Origin: Norana najaformis
Taxonomy: Eukaryota; Annelida; Clitellata; Crassiclitellata; Hormogastridae
Direction: 5' to 3'
NCBI GenBank assembly: GCA_964023275.1
Contig: OZ029925.1
Location: 8,937,219-9,001,218, forward strand
Length of the DNA: 64,000 nucleotides
This document shows positions 44,666 through 56,300 of the stretch, piece by piece. How positions within the stretch are numbered: the stretch's first letter is position 1; each line of letters begins with the position of its first letter. A model generated the notes under the pieces. That model did not search any database and was not told the origin of the DNA. It saw nothing but the letters and a program-made list of their open reading frames with translations. Both the position numbers and the translations under genes were made by a program.

Positions 44666-45420
44666 TCAAATCCAATTTCATCTGCTCTATTTACTTCTTT
44701 ATCGATACTGTCCTTCCACAAAGTCTCAATCGTTGGCCGTTTTAAAGCACACTCTCGCTTGAGTCAATAATTCATTGGATGAGGCCGTGTCAAAATACGA
44801 AAGCACAAGAAAGAGAAGGAAAACAGCCTTTAGTAAGGAAGATATTGACAGATGACGAGACAAAAGGCAACAGTACATCAGAACACTCTTGAAGAAGGCG
44901 AGCATGTATCACCTGTGATCGATTACGTGTAGGTAATTGAAAGGCGCTTCATTAAGTATCTAGACCCACACATACATACATTCATACATACATACATTCA
45001 TACATACATACGTTCATACATACATACGTACATACATACATACATCCATATACTTACATACATACATAGATGCATACATATATACATACATAGATACATC
45101 TACTTACTTACTTACATACATGCATACTTACCTAAAGTTGTGAAATGTGAAGTTACTGTAGAGTAGTGGAAAATGCAATCATCAAATGCGTTTTCATGAA
45201 TCTATGTAATGTATTACAGGTCTACAGCAAAGTGATTAGGGAGACAGGGAACTCCTGTCTGAAACGCAGCCGAACCAAGACCAATTCAAGAGCTGGGCAA
45301 TTTTCTCAGTGGCACCTGGAAGGCATAATGTACAGTATACCACCTTCTTAGAACCTTTCCAGGATAACTATGGTTCAATAACGATGTAATGTTCACTGCA
45401 CAACACGTTACGTTAATTTT
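44666..45420 (+). other. Intergenic DNA with a family-1 end and (CATA)n array at 44938-45125
   Basis: TTGAAAGGCGCTTCATTAAG at 44938 is followed within 25 bp by CATACATA, as in other family-1 copies. A 61-codon frame at 45166-45351 has no recognisable domain. Confidence 0.5.
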
Positions 45421-45570
45421 CAATGCATTTCACTGAGCATACATCACATTACGATACAATGCAATGTAATACAATTCAATGCAATACAATACAATACAGT
45501 GAGATGCTATACAAAGCAACCAACACATGCAATGAATACAATACAGTACAACTGGACCTCAACTACAATG
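45421..45570. repeat. (ACAATGCA)/(ATACA)-type degenerate repeat
   Basis: AATGCAATACAATACAATAC-like units are loosely repeated. Confidence 0.6.
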
Positions 45571-46730
45571 CAGTCTCATACAATGCAGCTCGTGGTAAGA
45601 TACTATAGAATTTTCGTTTATTTACAAAAGACGCGTGAAGTTGTCTGTTACTGAATTCCAAAAACAATGGAACAAACCATCGATTTTCCGACATAAAGGA
45701 TTTCATTAACTCTAAGGAATTCATGAAGCGCCAACGGCTCATTGCCCAGAAAATGCCGCTTTTGCCGTCGAAGATCTATTCATTTCTATTCATCTCTTAC
45801 AGTTTATTTGACCTCTTTGTGAGTCAGAAGCAGCAGTGTAAACGTTTCCTTTCCATCTTCACCCGGTCTTTATTCGATGGTCAACCAAGCATAACGTCTT
45901 CAAACTTGTCCGTCATCTTTGACGCCGCTAGGCTTAAAACAACCGTAGCCTCATCAAAATGTCGCTTGTAAAAGGGCCTTGAAATAAAGCCAGCCGTGCG
46001 AAACTTGTTGAGTGTCACGTTTCCTCACACGCAACTTAAGAGACGAAGATTAACGGATTAAGCACACGAAACCTTTGTCAGAATTTTTGTAGATCCTTCC
46101 AACTGCTTTGCGGGGTACGAGACGAGAATAACGGGGAAAACGTCAGAGCCACACGCTTATCGGAATCATGCAGCAACACAGCCGAGACAATTCATCCAAG
46201 TCGGTGTTTGCGATGCGCAAATCTTCGCTTCATTGATCGCTTATGGACGCACAAACATTTCTCGAGGATATAACACTAGGTTGGAATAAATAGTCCCCAG
46301 TATACAGGGCAGACAATTCCACCAGGCAGTAATTCTCACACATGGACGGATGGATGGAACGAACTTCGAGGCGCCAGTAAAGTTAGGGCTGACTGTTAAC
46401 AAAGTTATTCTTTTAAACGTCCGACGACGTGGCCTTGGTAAAATCTTGACAATAGGTAAAAACTTCGATGTTAGATAAACAACATAAATTCTAGCCAACA
46501 CAAAACATGGTGTAGCAAAACATGCGATAGGCAATAAACGTTCTTTTCAAGATCAAAATTAGTAAACTATAGCGGGAAAATTGCTTCGGTATGTGCGTGC
46601 ATATACATAAAAGCCTGCCTTTCGACACATACACACTTAATGCGTGTATGTTTCTACACAAGTAACTTAGGGCAACTATTATGATAGCAACTGAAGGCTT
46701 GCGATATATGAATTTTTGTTTTTATGTATG
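45571..46730. other. Intergenic DNA, no recognised gene
   Basis: Frames at 45723-45971 (plus) and 46241-46534 (minus) are unrecognised. A segment TAAATTCTAGCCAACACAAA at 46485 recurs at 49509, so another dispersed repeat lies here. Confidence 0.4.
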
Positions 46731-46734
46731 ACAT

Positions 46735-47000
46735 ATATGTATGTATAATGTATGTATAATGTATGTATGTGTGTATGCATGTGTGTATGAATGTATATAT
46801 GTATGTATGAATGTATATATGTATGTATGTAAGTGTGCATGTATGTATTTATGAATGAATCGGCTTCCTGTATCTTAGAACGTGTGTACTCATCACTAAA
46901 TTTGATTGTTATTATTGGTGGCAATAAAAAAATGATTGAATTGAAGTAATTGTATGTATGCATGTATGTATGCATGTATGTATGTATGAATATATGTAGC
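46735..47000 (-). repeat. (TATG)n arrays adjoining a family-1-like end
   Basis: TATG tracts lie at 46738-46855 and 46950-46990. The minus strand preceding the second reads AAAACGCGCTACATATATTC. Confidence 0.6.
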
Positions 47001-47390
47001 GCGTTTTGTGGTCAGCAGCCAGAAAGAAGGGTGACTTTATACAAGTGAAGTTAATGCAACTTAGCAGTCTGAGTGAGTTTAGCGAAACAGCATCGAAACA
47101 TCGTAAAGAGCATATAACTCTTTCCAATTATTACAATTTTTGGATTGGATTTTAAAAGGTTTTGCGCTAGATAAAACAAAAATGTTTTGAATATAATCCA
47201 CACACTTGTGCCATGCAGAGGAGCAACACAAGTGGAAAAATTAACTGACTTTACTATGTTCCGTGTCTATGAGATTGCCGCCTGTCTTCGCCGAACTCTT
47301 CCTTGGAGGACATAAATGCCATGTAATAATCCTGTTTTCAAATCAGTCGCTTCCGGGATTACGAGTAGTCGCAGTGTTATCCGATCTGAG
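47001..47390. other. Intergenic DNA
   Basis: Nothing recognised. Confidence 0.35.
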
Positions 47391-47394
47391 CGAT

Positions 47395-47892
47395 TGATGA
47401 CTGAGTGATCGATTGATTGAATGGTTGGGTCTTTGAGTGAGCAAGTGAGTGAATGATTGAGCAAGTGACTGAGTGAGCGAATAATTGTGAGCGAGTGAGC
47501 GAATGCCTTAGAGAGCGGGTGAGTGAGTGAGCTAATGATTGAGTGATCGATCGATTGAATAGTTGAGTCTTTGAGTGAGTGAGCAAGCGAGTGAGTGAGA
47601 GTGATGAGTGAGTTGGTCCACTCATTCAATTACTCATTCACTCACTCAGAGAATCGTGCTGCAACATTTGCAGCAGACGTCGTCGTTTCACATATGTCTG
47701 TTGGATTATGTGTTCGGCTGCTATCGTTGCGAGCGAGATATTGGGTGAGCGAGTGAGAAAGTGAGTGAGAAAGTGAGTGAGAAAGTGAGTGAGAAAGTGA
47801 GTGAGAAAGTGAGTGAGAAAGCGAGTGAGAAAGCGAGTGAGAAAGTGAGTGAGAAAGTGAGTGAGAAAGTGAGTGAGAAAGTGAGTGAGTCG
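47395..47892. repeat. (GAGT)n and 12-bp GTGAGTGAGAAA arrays
   Basis: Degenerate GAGT units fill 47395-47610. From 47745 to 47892 a clean 12-bp unit GTGAGTGAGAAA repeats about a dozen times, with GCGAGTGAGAAA variants in the middle. Confidence 0.9.
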
Positions 47893-49200
47893 GTTGGTTT
47901 CTTCATTCAGTGAATAAACCCGTCAGTGGGACTTGTCGTGTTAATGCCGGTTGGTATCGCTTCTAATGAACAGCCTGCATTGATGTCGTAGCCAGCATCG
48001 TTAATTTGGCACGCGTTTCGTCCGGTGCCTCCGGGACATCTTCGTTCGTCACCGGTGGCTTCAGTCGGAATCCGGGGCTGAATGAAGCAGACGACATCAG
48101 CGCCGAGCCTTCGTGTAATTCCTCGAATCTGACGCGCACAATTGAACCCTCAAAGGCTGCGCCAGACGTGTCCATCGCTTCTCCTCTGACCGCCGCTGTT
48201 ATTAGGCGAATCCCCCTTTTGCTTACTCCGGCCATCCGTCTCCATCTCCATCCTCCGCCGTTCGTCAGCCCATCGGCTGCTGCTGCTGCTGCGAACGCTC
48301 CATCAATTTGTCGTTGCCTTTCAGTTTTTTTATTAAGGCTAGCTCGGTCGGACGGGTGCGCATTAGACCCCGGTCGGCGACGAATGATCGCTTCCCATTC
48401 AGTCGCCTACCCCACCAGGGACCTCGGCAAATCAAAGCCGACCAACCGAAGGACGAACGAACGGGTGACCGTAGAGTTGGCAGTGAGAAGAGATGTGTAC
48501 TTCTTTACGATAGCAACTGAACGCAAAATCCAGAATACAAAATTTAAATGGTAGCCGCATACTTTACAGTATGAATCAGAAGCCAACTGAATCCAAATTA
48601 ACGACAGAAAACTCAAGAAAGCACAAGAATGAAATAAGTTATCAGTCAGAAAGCCGTAGTTGTTTGTTATTATGGTAGCTTTTGAACTAGCAAAGTGAAA
48701 GTCAACATATCACATAGAATTCAGGCTTCCTCAGCAAGATCGCATGATCTCGAAGGCTTGGCCAAGTCAAAGAAGATTCCGATAGAGAAACTGGTACCAT
48801 AAACACCCTGAGAGATTTCTCATGAAGGTGGATAAACTCGATTGAAATCCAAATTGACTTGGACATATGCTAAACTATAGTTCTGGACATGATTAATTAG
48901 CAGTTCATGCATCAGTCTTTAAAGTATTTTTGGAAGACTAAAGCAAAAAAATTGGCCTGCAAATGCTCACGTTTTCTTTACTGCCTGATTTTAAAACAGG
49001 GACTAGCTTAGCCGTTTTATTCGACTAGGATCAGAGTATGTAAAAAACAAAAACATTTAGGCCAATGGAGATACAATAATATCGACGCAGGGCCAGCTAA
49101 GGAGGACGTGGAATTCCTAAAGAATGAGAAAGTTACAATTTCTTCTGCTGACGTCGAACATTAACAAATTTATTTAATGAGAAGATGGGACCTTCGTATA
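47893..49200. other. Intergenic DNA with a GC-richer island at 47940-48500
   Basis: The island has a 182-codon plus frame (48006-48554) opposite a 90-codon minus frame (47963-48235). Neither shows a known domain. Confidence 0.4.
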
Positions 49201-49205
49201 AGTTT

Positions 49206-49260
49206 CTAAAGAAGTCTTAAGAAGTCTTAAGAAGTCTTAAGAAGTCTTAAGAAGTCTTGA
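49206..49260. repeat. 10-bp repeat GAAGTCTTAA
   Basis: Five tandem units. Confidence 0.85.
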
Positions 49261-49369
49261 GCAGTGGCCTATAGGTACGTCTTTTAGTTTAGCGGCGTGA
49301 GAACTCTGTACTTATTGAGCAACGTGCGTTATCAAAAACATTTACTAATAACGTCTGCACACATAAACC

Positions 49370-49612
49370 GGTCATGGAAATTTCGTGGAAATTTCATGGA
49401 AATTTATGGAAATTTCATTGAAATGTTATGGAAATTTCGTTTCAATTACTGACACAACTACTTTAGTTATTGCCGACGTTTTGGTTACTATTGTTAGATA
49501 AACAATATAAATTCTAGCCAACACAAAACATGGCCTAGCAAAACATGGAATTTCATGGAAATTTCATGGAATTTTTTGGAAATTTCATGGAAATTTTATG
49601 GAAATTTCTTTT
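49370..49612. repeat. GGAAATTTCAT-like short repeat, two blocks
   Basis: TGGAAATTTCAT units flank a non-repetitive insert. Each unit holds the palindrome GAAATTTC. Confidence 0.75.
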
Positions 49613-50300
49613 CAATTACTGACACAACTACCTTAGTTTTGGCCGATGGTATGATTGCTATTGAAACCAAACGCAGCAGCATCATTCGAGCTTCAGGTCC
49701 AGTTCTGTAACAAAGAAGTCCAGCGATAGGCATAAAAACGCCGAGCGATAAATGCTGGTGAGGGTGAGGGTGAGGGAAGACGGACTCGCGATGATTTGGC
49801 TGGCGACGAGATAATCCCGGTCGGTGTAAGCGGCCAAAGGAGCCGAAAGCCGTCGTAAACACGGGCAAAGGCCCGACGCAAATGGACCCATCTCGACGCC
49901 CGTCCCGTCTCCCTTGGGCGACCAACGGGCCATTGTACGGCCGTCCGTCGCCGGATCGGACGAGGAGCGATGAGAACAGCAATCGTCCAAGTTGACACCG
50001 GGCCGCATGGGAGTCGAATGAGGGAGGAAAATCGACAGAAAGGCAAGAGACGAAGAAAAACTGAAGGAAAATAACACCTGAGAGAGTAAGATCAACCGTG
50101 ACGGTGCTGCTAGCGAAAGTGTGCTCCGGTAGAACATGAAAGTGTAGACGTACTTCCGTAATACTTAGTTCTTCATGCGCTGCTTCTCCCACTTATCTTT
50201 GTTATCTTCTTATCTCTGTTCATCGCCAGTCTTCCTGCCTCATCGCACAAGATATCTCAGATCATCTCTATTCCTCTCCGACCAGTGTCTTCCTTCTACC
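49613..50300. other. Non-repetitive island, no recognised gene
   Basis: Three overlapping minus frames (49596-50192, 49682-50137, 49693-50046) are open because of composition; no domain is recognised. Confidence 0.4.
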
Positions 50301-50304
50301 TTCA

Positions 50305-50560
50305 TGAATCCAATTCTTCATTTAAATTGGCTATTCTATCTCTATCCATGGAAACTATACATCGCATCCGTTTCAGTCTTGGCTTTCTGATGACATTTTC
50401 TATTTCTTTCTTTGTCTTTCTTCTCCCTCTTCTTTTCTTTTCAGAAATCCAGTTTATCATTTGATTGGCTGTTTTATCTCTATCCATAGGAATCACAAAT
50501 CCCATCCATTTCAGTCTTCGCTTTCTGAAGATTTTCTCAATTTCTTCCTTTCCTGTCCTC
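50305..50560 (-). pseudogene. Tandemly duplicated LINE C-terminal tail remnant (candidate)
   Basis: Minus-strand translation gives KWMGFVIPMDRDKTANQ followed by KKRRGRRKTKKEIENVI. This resembles the W.GH..RMD..R...Q...W...KRRRGRPKT tail found after reverse transcriptase in many LINEs. A second, diverged copy (RMRCIVSMDRDRIANL) follows about 140 bp away. The frames are short and broken. Confidence 0.45.
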
Positions 50561-50647
50561 TTTCTTACTAACGAAATGTCGACGCCAACAGTAATTTTAG
50601 ATATTTATCCCGCACAGAAGATGAACGATAACGATGTATCTGAATAG

Positions 50648-50870
50648 TATGTATGAATCTGTTCATTTATATAGCACCTTTACCGACTTCCCAGTCTACA
50701 ATGGGAACAAAATGTAACTTGAGCTGAGACAAGCTAATACTTAACACCCGAAGTAACACCCGAAGTAACATCCGAAGTAAAACCCCAATTAACACCCGAA
50801 TTAAAACCCGAAGTAACACTCGAAGCAAAACCCGAAGTAATACCCGCAGTAACACCTGAAGTAACTTTAA
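50648..50870 (-). repeat. Family-1 end and 12-bp ACCCGAAGTAAC minisatellite
   Basis: The minus strand at 50685-50650 reads AAAGGTGCTATATAAATGAA then CATACATAC. From 50745 a 12-bp ACACCCGAAGTA unit repeats about ten times. Confidence 0.7.
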
Positions 50871-50918
50871 CAGATCAGCAACATTCCTACTTTTAACAAA
50901 TTACCACCACCTATCACT

Positions 50919-52853
50919 TTAACCCATTAGTGCCTGATTTTTTGTTTTTTCATGAAAGTGCAAAAATAACATTATTTCTTCCTAATGAAAATCAGTTCCA
51001 AGCACTATTCAGCTCAAAATTTGTTTTTACAATTTTTTAGGAATTTTTATTTTCCGTCCCCGTTTTGGGGACGCTAGGCACAAATGGGTACGTGTAATTT
51101 CAACACTGGCATGAAGCAACTGTTAAAATTTCATGCATGTAGTCACAAAGATAAGCATTCCTGTGGCTAATTACACAGTTGCAAGCATCAAACTTATTGT
51201 CTGGTAAAATATAAAGGTCAATAGTCATATATAATCAAGGAAAAATTACCAGAAAAGATGAACATAATGTATGTCAAACTAGTTCATTGAAATTATTTTG
51301 GTACAAAAATGACTGTTATAGCAATGGCTATTTATGCGACTATCATGGCAAGAGAAATAGCAGTTCTATAGCAGTTCTGAATACCAGCTCTCGCCTACTG
51401 GTGGAAGATAGTGAAACAATCCTGGTGTACTCCATTGTCACATGCGCCTTGCTTTTAGACCGCAGACACCACAGCAACGCAGCATTCTGCTGGACTCTAA
51501 GAATTGATTCATTTTATCAGTGCGTATATCTTGTGGCACTCGATTTTCAACAGCTTTTGGTTGACCAAGAGGATGTCCAATAGCTGCACGTTCACCATTG
51601 TACCGCGTGCAGTACACAGTGCACATGTTTCGACAAAAGTTCAACTGGTTCACTTGTCGGTGTGTAGTTGCAGTGGTGTGTCGATACAAAATCAAACCAT
51701 TTTGGATTGCCACATGCTATAGATAAGCAAAGAGAGCCCACCACCAGTTTCTGGATCTGACAGATATGTGGTATGTGCCATTTTATCGGATCCGCCCATA
51801 TGTCTGTTGTAGCGGTAGGTAACATTTTGCATGGTCATATCCACAAACTTTCTTTCAGACCGTGACCACTTCTTCGCTGAGCCCAGTGTCTCGATGCCAC
51901 TCAATAATTGGAAGCAAGTGTTACCACACTGTTGTCGTGCCAGCGCATCACCATTATTCCAGATGCTGTATCTAGTCAGTAGTCAAAGGCGCCGAAATCT
52001 GATTTCTTGATCTTGTCCACAGACAACAATGGACAGTGTCAACTCGATTGGCTCAAACTGTTACGGTTGCCTGGATGTTCTTGCTGCTCAAAAACTCAAG
52101 CAGATTCAGACTGGTGAAAAAATTGTGAAAATACAATGTGTATTTGTCATCAGCTGGAGGCAGACAGTCTGCAAGCTGACAACGACAGAACCGCCAAGAC
52201 CAAGCTGGCTGTCGGTCACTACAGCTCCTTGATACTGATCCATCAAAATACAATATTCAAGTGTCGTGTTGATGCTCCATGCCTTGAAGTCAAATCTTAT
52301 GGGCTTGCCACGAGTAAATTGTTTTACACTATATCTACCATAGTTTGGTACCAATGATTCGTCAATCTAAAAACTGTATTTGGGACCGCGAAAATTCCGC
52401 CAGGAACCGTTGATTTAGCGAGTCTGATAGCAGCTGAACCTTGGCCATTCTGTCATTTGGTGACAAGTGTTCATTGTTCGCAACGTGTACACACAGCATT
52501 AGTTCATCAAATCTGTTTCCTGTAATTGCACAACTCATGGCTGAGTTGTATACATCTTCTGCTGCCTCCCAGTAGAGACAACGGCGAGGCAGTGGAGCAT
52601 ATTACTGTTCAAAAGTTGACGGGGCCATTTGTGCCTAGCGTCCCCAAAATGGGGACGGTATATTCCGGTATAATAAAAAATCAACCAAGCATCAATCAAC
52701 ACTACAAAAATAGATGCAGATAGCTAAGAGACAAAATAATATAGGCTTATACTCACATTTTTTATTGTAATGTATTATTACATGATAATTCAAGGTTATA
52801 TTGATAACTTTACTGAAGTTCTAAATTTAAATTACCACCATCTGTCACTTTAA
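50919..52853 (-). mobile_element. Decayed piggyBac-like DNA transposon
   Basis: A piggyBac transposase remnant is bracketed by inverted repeats at 51054-51088 and 52625-52658. They agree at 33 of 34 positions, and each contains the palindrome CGTCCCC.TTTTGGGGACG. TTAA, the piggyBac target, occurs at 50919-50922, where it is followed by CCCATTAGTGCC (a CCC start, as expected), and at 52850-52853. The two TTAA sites also lie in 30-bp imperfect direct repeats (AAATTACCACCA...CACTTTAAC), so which ends are original is unclear. Confidence 0.75.
51395..52615 (-). pseudogene. piggyBac-like transposase, N-truncated and frameshifted
   Basis: The protein would cut and paste DNA at TTAA using a DDE/D nuclease. 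Minus-strand pieces in order: YWEAAEDVYNSAMS with NRFDELM and DRMAKVQLL (about 52585-52400), a premature TGA near 52370, VPNYGRYSVKQFTRGKPI (about 52350), HNFFTSLNLLEFL (about 52130), YNRHMGGSDKMAHTTYL (about 51810), then a Cys-rich end RCCGVCGLK and, one frame off, ACDNGVHQDCFTIFHQ plus stop (about 51480-51405). These match the piggyBac DESMVPYKGR, DNFFTS, YN..MGG.D and C-terminal zinc-binding regions. At least three frameshifts or stops break it, and roughly the first third is missing where the right inverted repeat abuts the frame. Confidence 0.85.
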
Positions 52854-53220
52854 CGCATGAAATCTTACCTCACTTGGTGCGATTGTATCTTACTGCAGAG
52901 GAACTGAAGGGAAGTGGCGAAGAGGTTTATCAAGAACCGATTGAGAGTGAGGATAATGTGTCTATAGACGCCTCTGTTTCTCTCCATGTCTCTGCCACTG
53001 TCCTGTCTGCCTGTCTGTCTGTCTGTATGTCTGTCTGTATGTCTGTCTTCATCAGCCTATATCTGCGTCTATAGATAATGCTGTCACTTTAACGCATCTT
53101 CTTCCTGTACAGGTCTGTCTGTCTGTCTGTCTGTCTGTCTTCATCAGCCTATATCTGCGACTCTAGATAATGCTGCCTCTATTCCTGTACAGGCCTGTCT
53201 GTCTGTCTGTCTTCGTCAGC
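52854..53220. repeat. (CTGT)n tracts with a ~100-bp duplicated segment
   Basis: The phrase CTTCATCAGCCTATATCTGCG with TAGATAATGCTG and CCTGTACAGG occurs near 53048 and 53137, separated by CTGT tracts. CACTTTAACGCAT at 53085 repeats the sequence beside the piggyBac-like right TTAA. Confidence 0.6.
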
Positions 53221-53890
53221 CTTTGTTTACCTGACTCAATCTCTATCTTGCTTGAGTCTCGTGCGCGGTTCAATCGAGTGGAATAAACATCGAGCAGAAA
53301 CATAGACCCAGGCGATTACGATTCGATGCGCTTGCGCCGTATGTGGCGCCATGACATGGGGCGACTGGTGCTGAGATGGATAGAGCTTCGCTGGATGGCG
53401 GTGACAACAGTCTGGGCCCCAAGGGGTGAACAAAGATGACACGGCGACAAGGGTGCCGAATAAATTGACTGAAATTAATGTAAGGCAGGCGAGATAAAAT
53501 AACAAATTGAATTTATAATATAAACTTATTGGCGCATACGGAAGCTGAGAATGGTGGGGGGAGAGTTTTACTGTGATCCAGGTAATGTCTGGTAAGTATT
53601 TTGACGATCTGTTTTAGTCGTCAAGACTTTTGAGGACCAAAACTCATCTTAATGTCTAGACTTTTGCACTCAGTTTAAAGTTTTCAAGTCGCAAAACTGT
53701 TTAACGATTTTTTAGGGATTCTGATGCCCTTTCCCCGGGTTTCAATGACTTTTTTCACATTTATTGTCCTTTTGCCCACTGTTCCCTTTCGTTTCCTACT
53801 TTTGTGTTTCCCTCCTTTATTTTATATTGTTATATTCTGTGGAATCCCATAAGATACATGCAATTATGTTTATTTATTTAGTGCACACTA
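53221..53890. other. Intergenic DNA, no recognised gene
   Basis: Nothing recognised. Confidence 0.35.
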
Positions 53891-53894
53891 GATA

Positions 53895-53953
53895 GCATCT
53901 ATTATTATTATTATTTTATTATTATTATTATTATTATATTATTATTATTATGC

Positions 53954-54005
<52 letters not shown>

Positions 54006-54022
54006 ATTATTATTATTATTTA
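53895..54022. repeat. (ATT)n trinucleotide array
   Basis: ATT repeats are flanked on both sides by TATCTAGTGC/GCACTAGATA phrases (53878-53898, 54019-54090), forming an imperfect inverted and direct repeat frame. Confidence 0.9.
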
Positions 54023-54029
54023 TCTAGTG

Positions 54030-54785
54030 CGTACTAGATACTATCTAGAGAATGTATGTAGAGAATGTGATACTATCTAGTGCGCACTAGATAAATCAAA
54101 ATGATCGCAGGTCCCCTCTGGGCTCCCGTAATATCCTTTTATCTACTTCATTACTTCAGTGAGTCAGTGAGTCAGCCACAGTCACCCAGCCAGACTACCA
54201 GTCAGTCAATCACTCATTCAATCAAACAAGAAAGTAAGAAAATCAATCAGTCACCCAGCCAGTCTGCCCGGCATTAATATCACGAATATTCTGGTATTTT
54301 ACTAGGCTAATGTCATCACTGTTGACGTCACATCCCTCTTCTCTGCTCGACTGACCCGGTTAACAAATAACGAACAAACTCGATCATCCCTGTCAGTCTA
54401 CGTGATGCCCCAACTCCTCTCTCCCCAAGCGCCCCTCTTGTTCCTGTCATCACCCAACGTGTCGTTCGCCACCATCCGCCCTCGCAACATGCGGTCAACG
54501 CCACCGTCGCCCTTGCACGCCCCCTTTCGCACTTGAGACCAGATTCCCTACCGTCCAGCCACCGCCCGTCCGTCCGCTTGCCCGTGCCAGACGAGAGGCG
54601 CAGGGATGCTGCCGCCGGCGACTGCTTCGGCGACCGTCCATCCATCGTCATCGTTTGTCTTGCAGTCCCCGATGAAAGACAATCGCTTTACAATTAGTTG
54701 CTTCGCTTCGTTGATTGAATCGCAACGAATTCATATCAGTACTGTAGAGAAATCATCGACCACTGTCTAACTCTTGCTTGATATC
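54030..54785. other. Intergenic DNA with an island at 54320-54660
   Basis: A 107-codon minus frame (54328-54651) has no recognisable domain. The island is GC-rich and flanked by AT-rich repeats. Confidence 0.4.
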
Positions 54786-54789
54786 TATG

Positions 54790-55030
54790 CAAGGTAAGGT
54801 AAGGTAAGGTAAGGTATGGTAATATAATGTAAAATAATGTAAGGTAAGGTTAGGCAAGGTAAGGTGAAGTTAGGTAAGGTAAGAGTATGGTACTGAGATA
54901 TGGTAAAAGTACCGCAACGTAAAGTAAGAAATGTTAGGCAAGGTGAGGCAGCGTAAGGTTAGGCAAGGCAAGGCCAAGTAAGGTATTGTAAGGTATGGTA
55001 AGGTAGGGTAAGGTAAGATAAGATAATAGC
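54790..55030. repeat. Degenerate (AAGGT)n pentanucleotide array
   Basis: AAGGTAAGGT units, the same type as 16320-16765. Confidence 0.85.
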
Positions 55031-55089
55031 TATGTACAACTTGTCTGTTTCTGCCCTAGTCTTATACTGACCACATGTGTTGATATGTA

Positions 55090-55365
55090 TCGCTCTGTAC
55101 GTTTCTCTTTCCCGTTATGCTTCTCTTTTTGTCTCTGTCTCTCCGTCTCTGTCTCTCTGTCTCTCTCTCTCTTACTCTATTTCTATATCTCTGTCTCTCT
55201 GCCGTTCTCTTTTATTCTATTTCTCTGTCTGTCTCTGTCTATCTCTGTCTTTCTCTGTCTGTCTCTGTCTATTTGTTTGTCTGTCTGTCTTTCTTTCTTT
55301 CTCTCTCTCTCTATCTCTCTCCATCTGCCTCTCTTCGTCTCTGTGTCTCTGTGTCAGTGTCACTG
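55090..55365. repeat. CT-rich (CTGTCT)-type array
   Basis: Loose CTGTCTCT units produce repetitive open frames on both strands. Confidence 0.8.
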
Positions 55366-55698
55366 AAGCTCCTTCACAGGAAGCGATATGGCATCGATCA
55401 CCGTGCAACGAATCCACAGCACTGGACCGAGTGAGAATGACCAACGCACAATGGTATATCGTCCTTTCGCATGAATCGCGTTCACGTAAGCACTTACCCC
55501 ATCGGGTGCGGTTGTCCCTTACGGCGACGAGAGCGGATGCATGGAAGAGCGATGCCAAAGAGGTGCCAAGGGTCCAAGAGCCGAGCAACAGCGGTAGGCA
55601 GCAACAGCATCCGTCAATGCACTCAATGACCCACGAGAGAGACAATGCCAGGTGCGACCAGCAACTGAAATGAGACCCTGGCACAAGGCGCGTTCGTT
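55366..55698. other. Short non-repetitive island
   Basis: Open on both strands (55077-55673 plus, 55217-55684 minus), with no recognised domain. Confidence 0.35.
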
Positions 55699-55699
55699 C

Positions 55700-56300
55700 A
55701 TTCCTGTCACATGACGCCTAAGTCCTCCTCCTCCTCCTCCCTCCTCCTCCTCCTCCTTCACCTCATCCTCCTCCACCTCTTCCTCCTTCTTTACCTCGAG
55801 CTCCTCATTCTCCTCTTCCTCCTCTTCCTTCTCCTTCTCCTTCTCTTTCTTCTCCTCTTCCTTCTCCTCCTTCTTCTCCTCTTCCTCCTCTTTCCCCTTC
55901 TTTACCTCGAGCTCCTCATTCTCCTCTTCCTCCTCTTCCTTCTCCTTCTTCTTCTCTTTCTTCTACTGTTCCTTCTCCTCCTTCTTCTCCTCTTCCTCCT
56001 CTTTCTCCTTCTTTACCTCGAGCTCCTCATTCTCCTCTTCCTCCTCTTCCTTCTCCTTCTCCTTCTCTTTCTTCTCCTCTTCCTTCTCCTCCTTCTTCTC
56101 CTCTTCCTCCTCTTTCCCCTTCTTTACCTCGAGCTCCTCATTCTCCTCTTCCTCCTCTTCCTTCTCCTTCTCCTTCTCTTTCTTCTACTGTTCCTTCTCC
56201 TCCTTCTTCTCCTCTTCCTCCTCTTTCTCCTTCTTTACCTCGAGCTCCTCATTCTCCTCTTCCTTCACCTACTACTCCTTCTGCTCCTCATCCTTCTATT
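55700..56300. repeat. Polypyrimidine minisatellite, 111-bp unit in 222-bp dimers
   Basis: The phrase ACCTCGAGCTCCTCATTCTC recurs with CTCGAG at 55795, 55906, 56017, 56128 and 56239, exactly 111 bp apart. Units alternate between two types: TTTCCCC with CTCCTCTTCC, and TTTCTCC with CTACTGTTCC. A poly-Leu frame (55711-56373) stays open because 111 is divisible by three. Confidence 0.92.

Noticed and set aside
48006-48554. 182-codon plus frame as a possible gene
   Set aside because: No domain, low-complexity Ala/Pro/Ser composition and an opposing minus frame.
49596-50192. 198-codon minus frame as a possible gene
   Set aside because: Two other minus frames of 117-151 codons overlap it in other phases, indicating composition; no domain seen.
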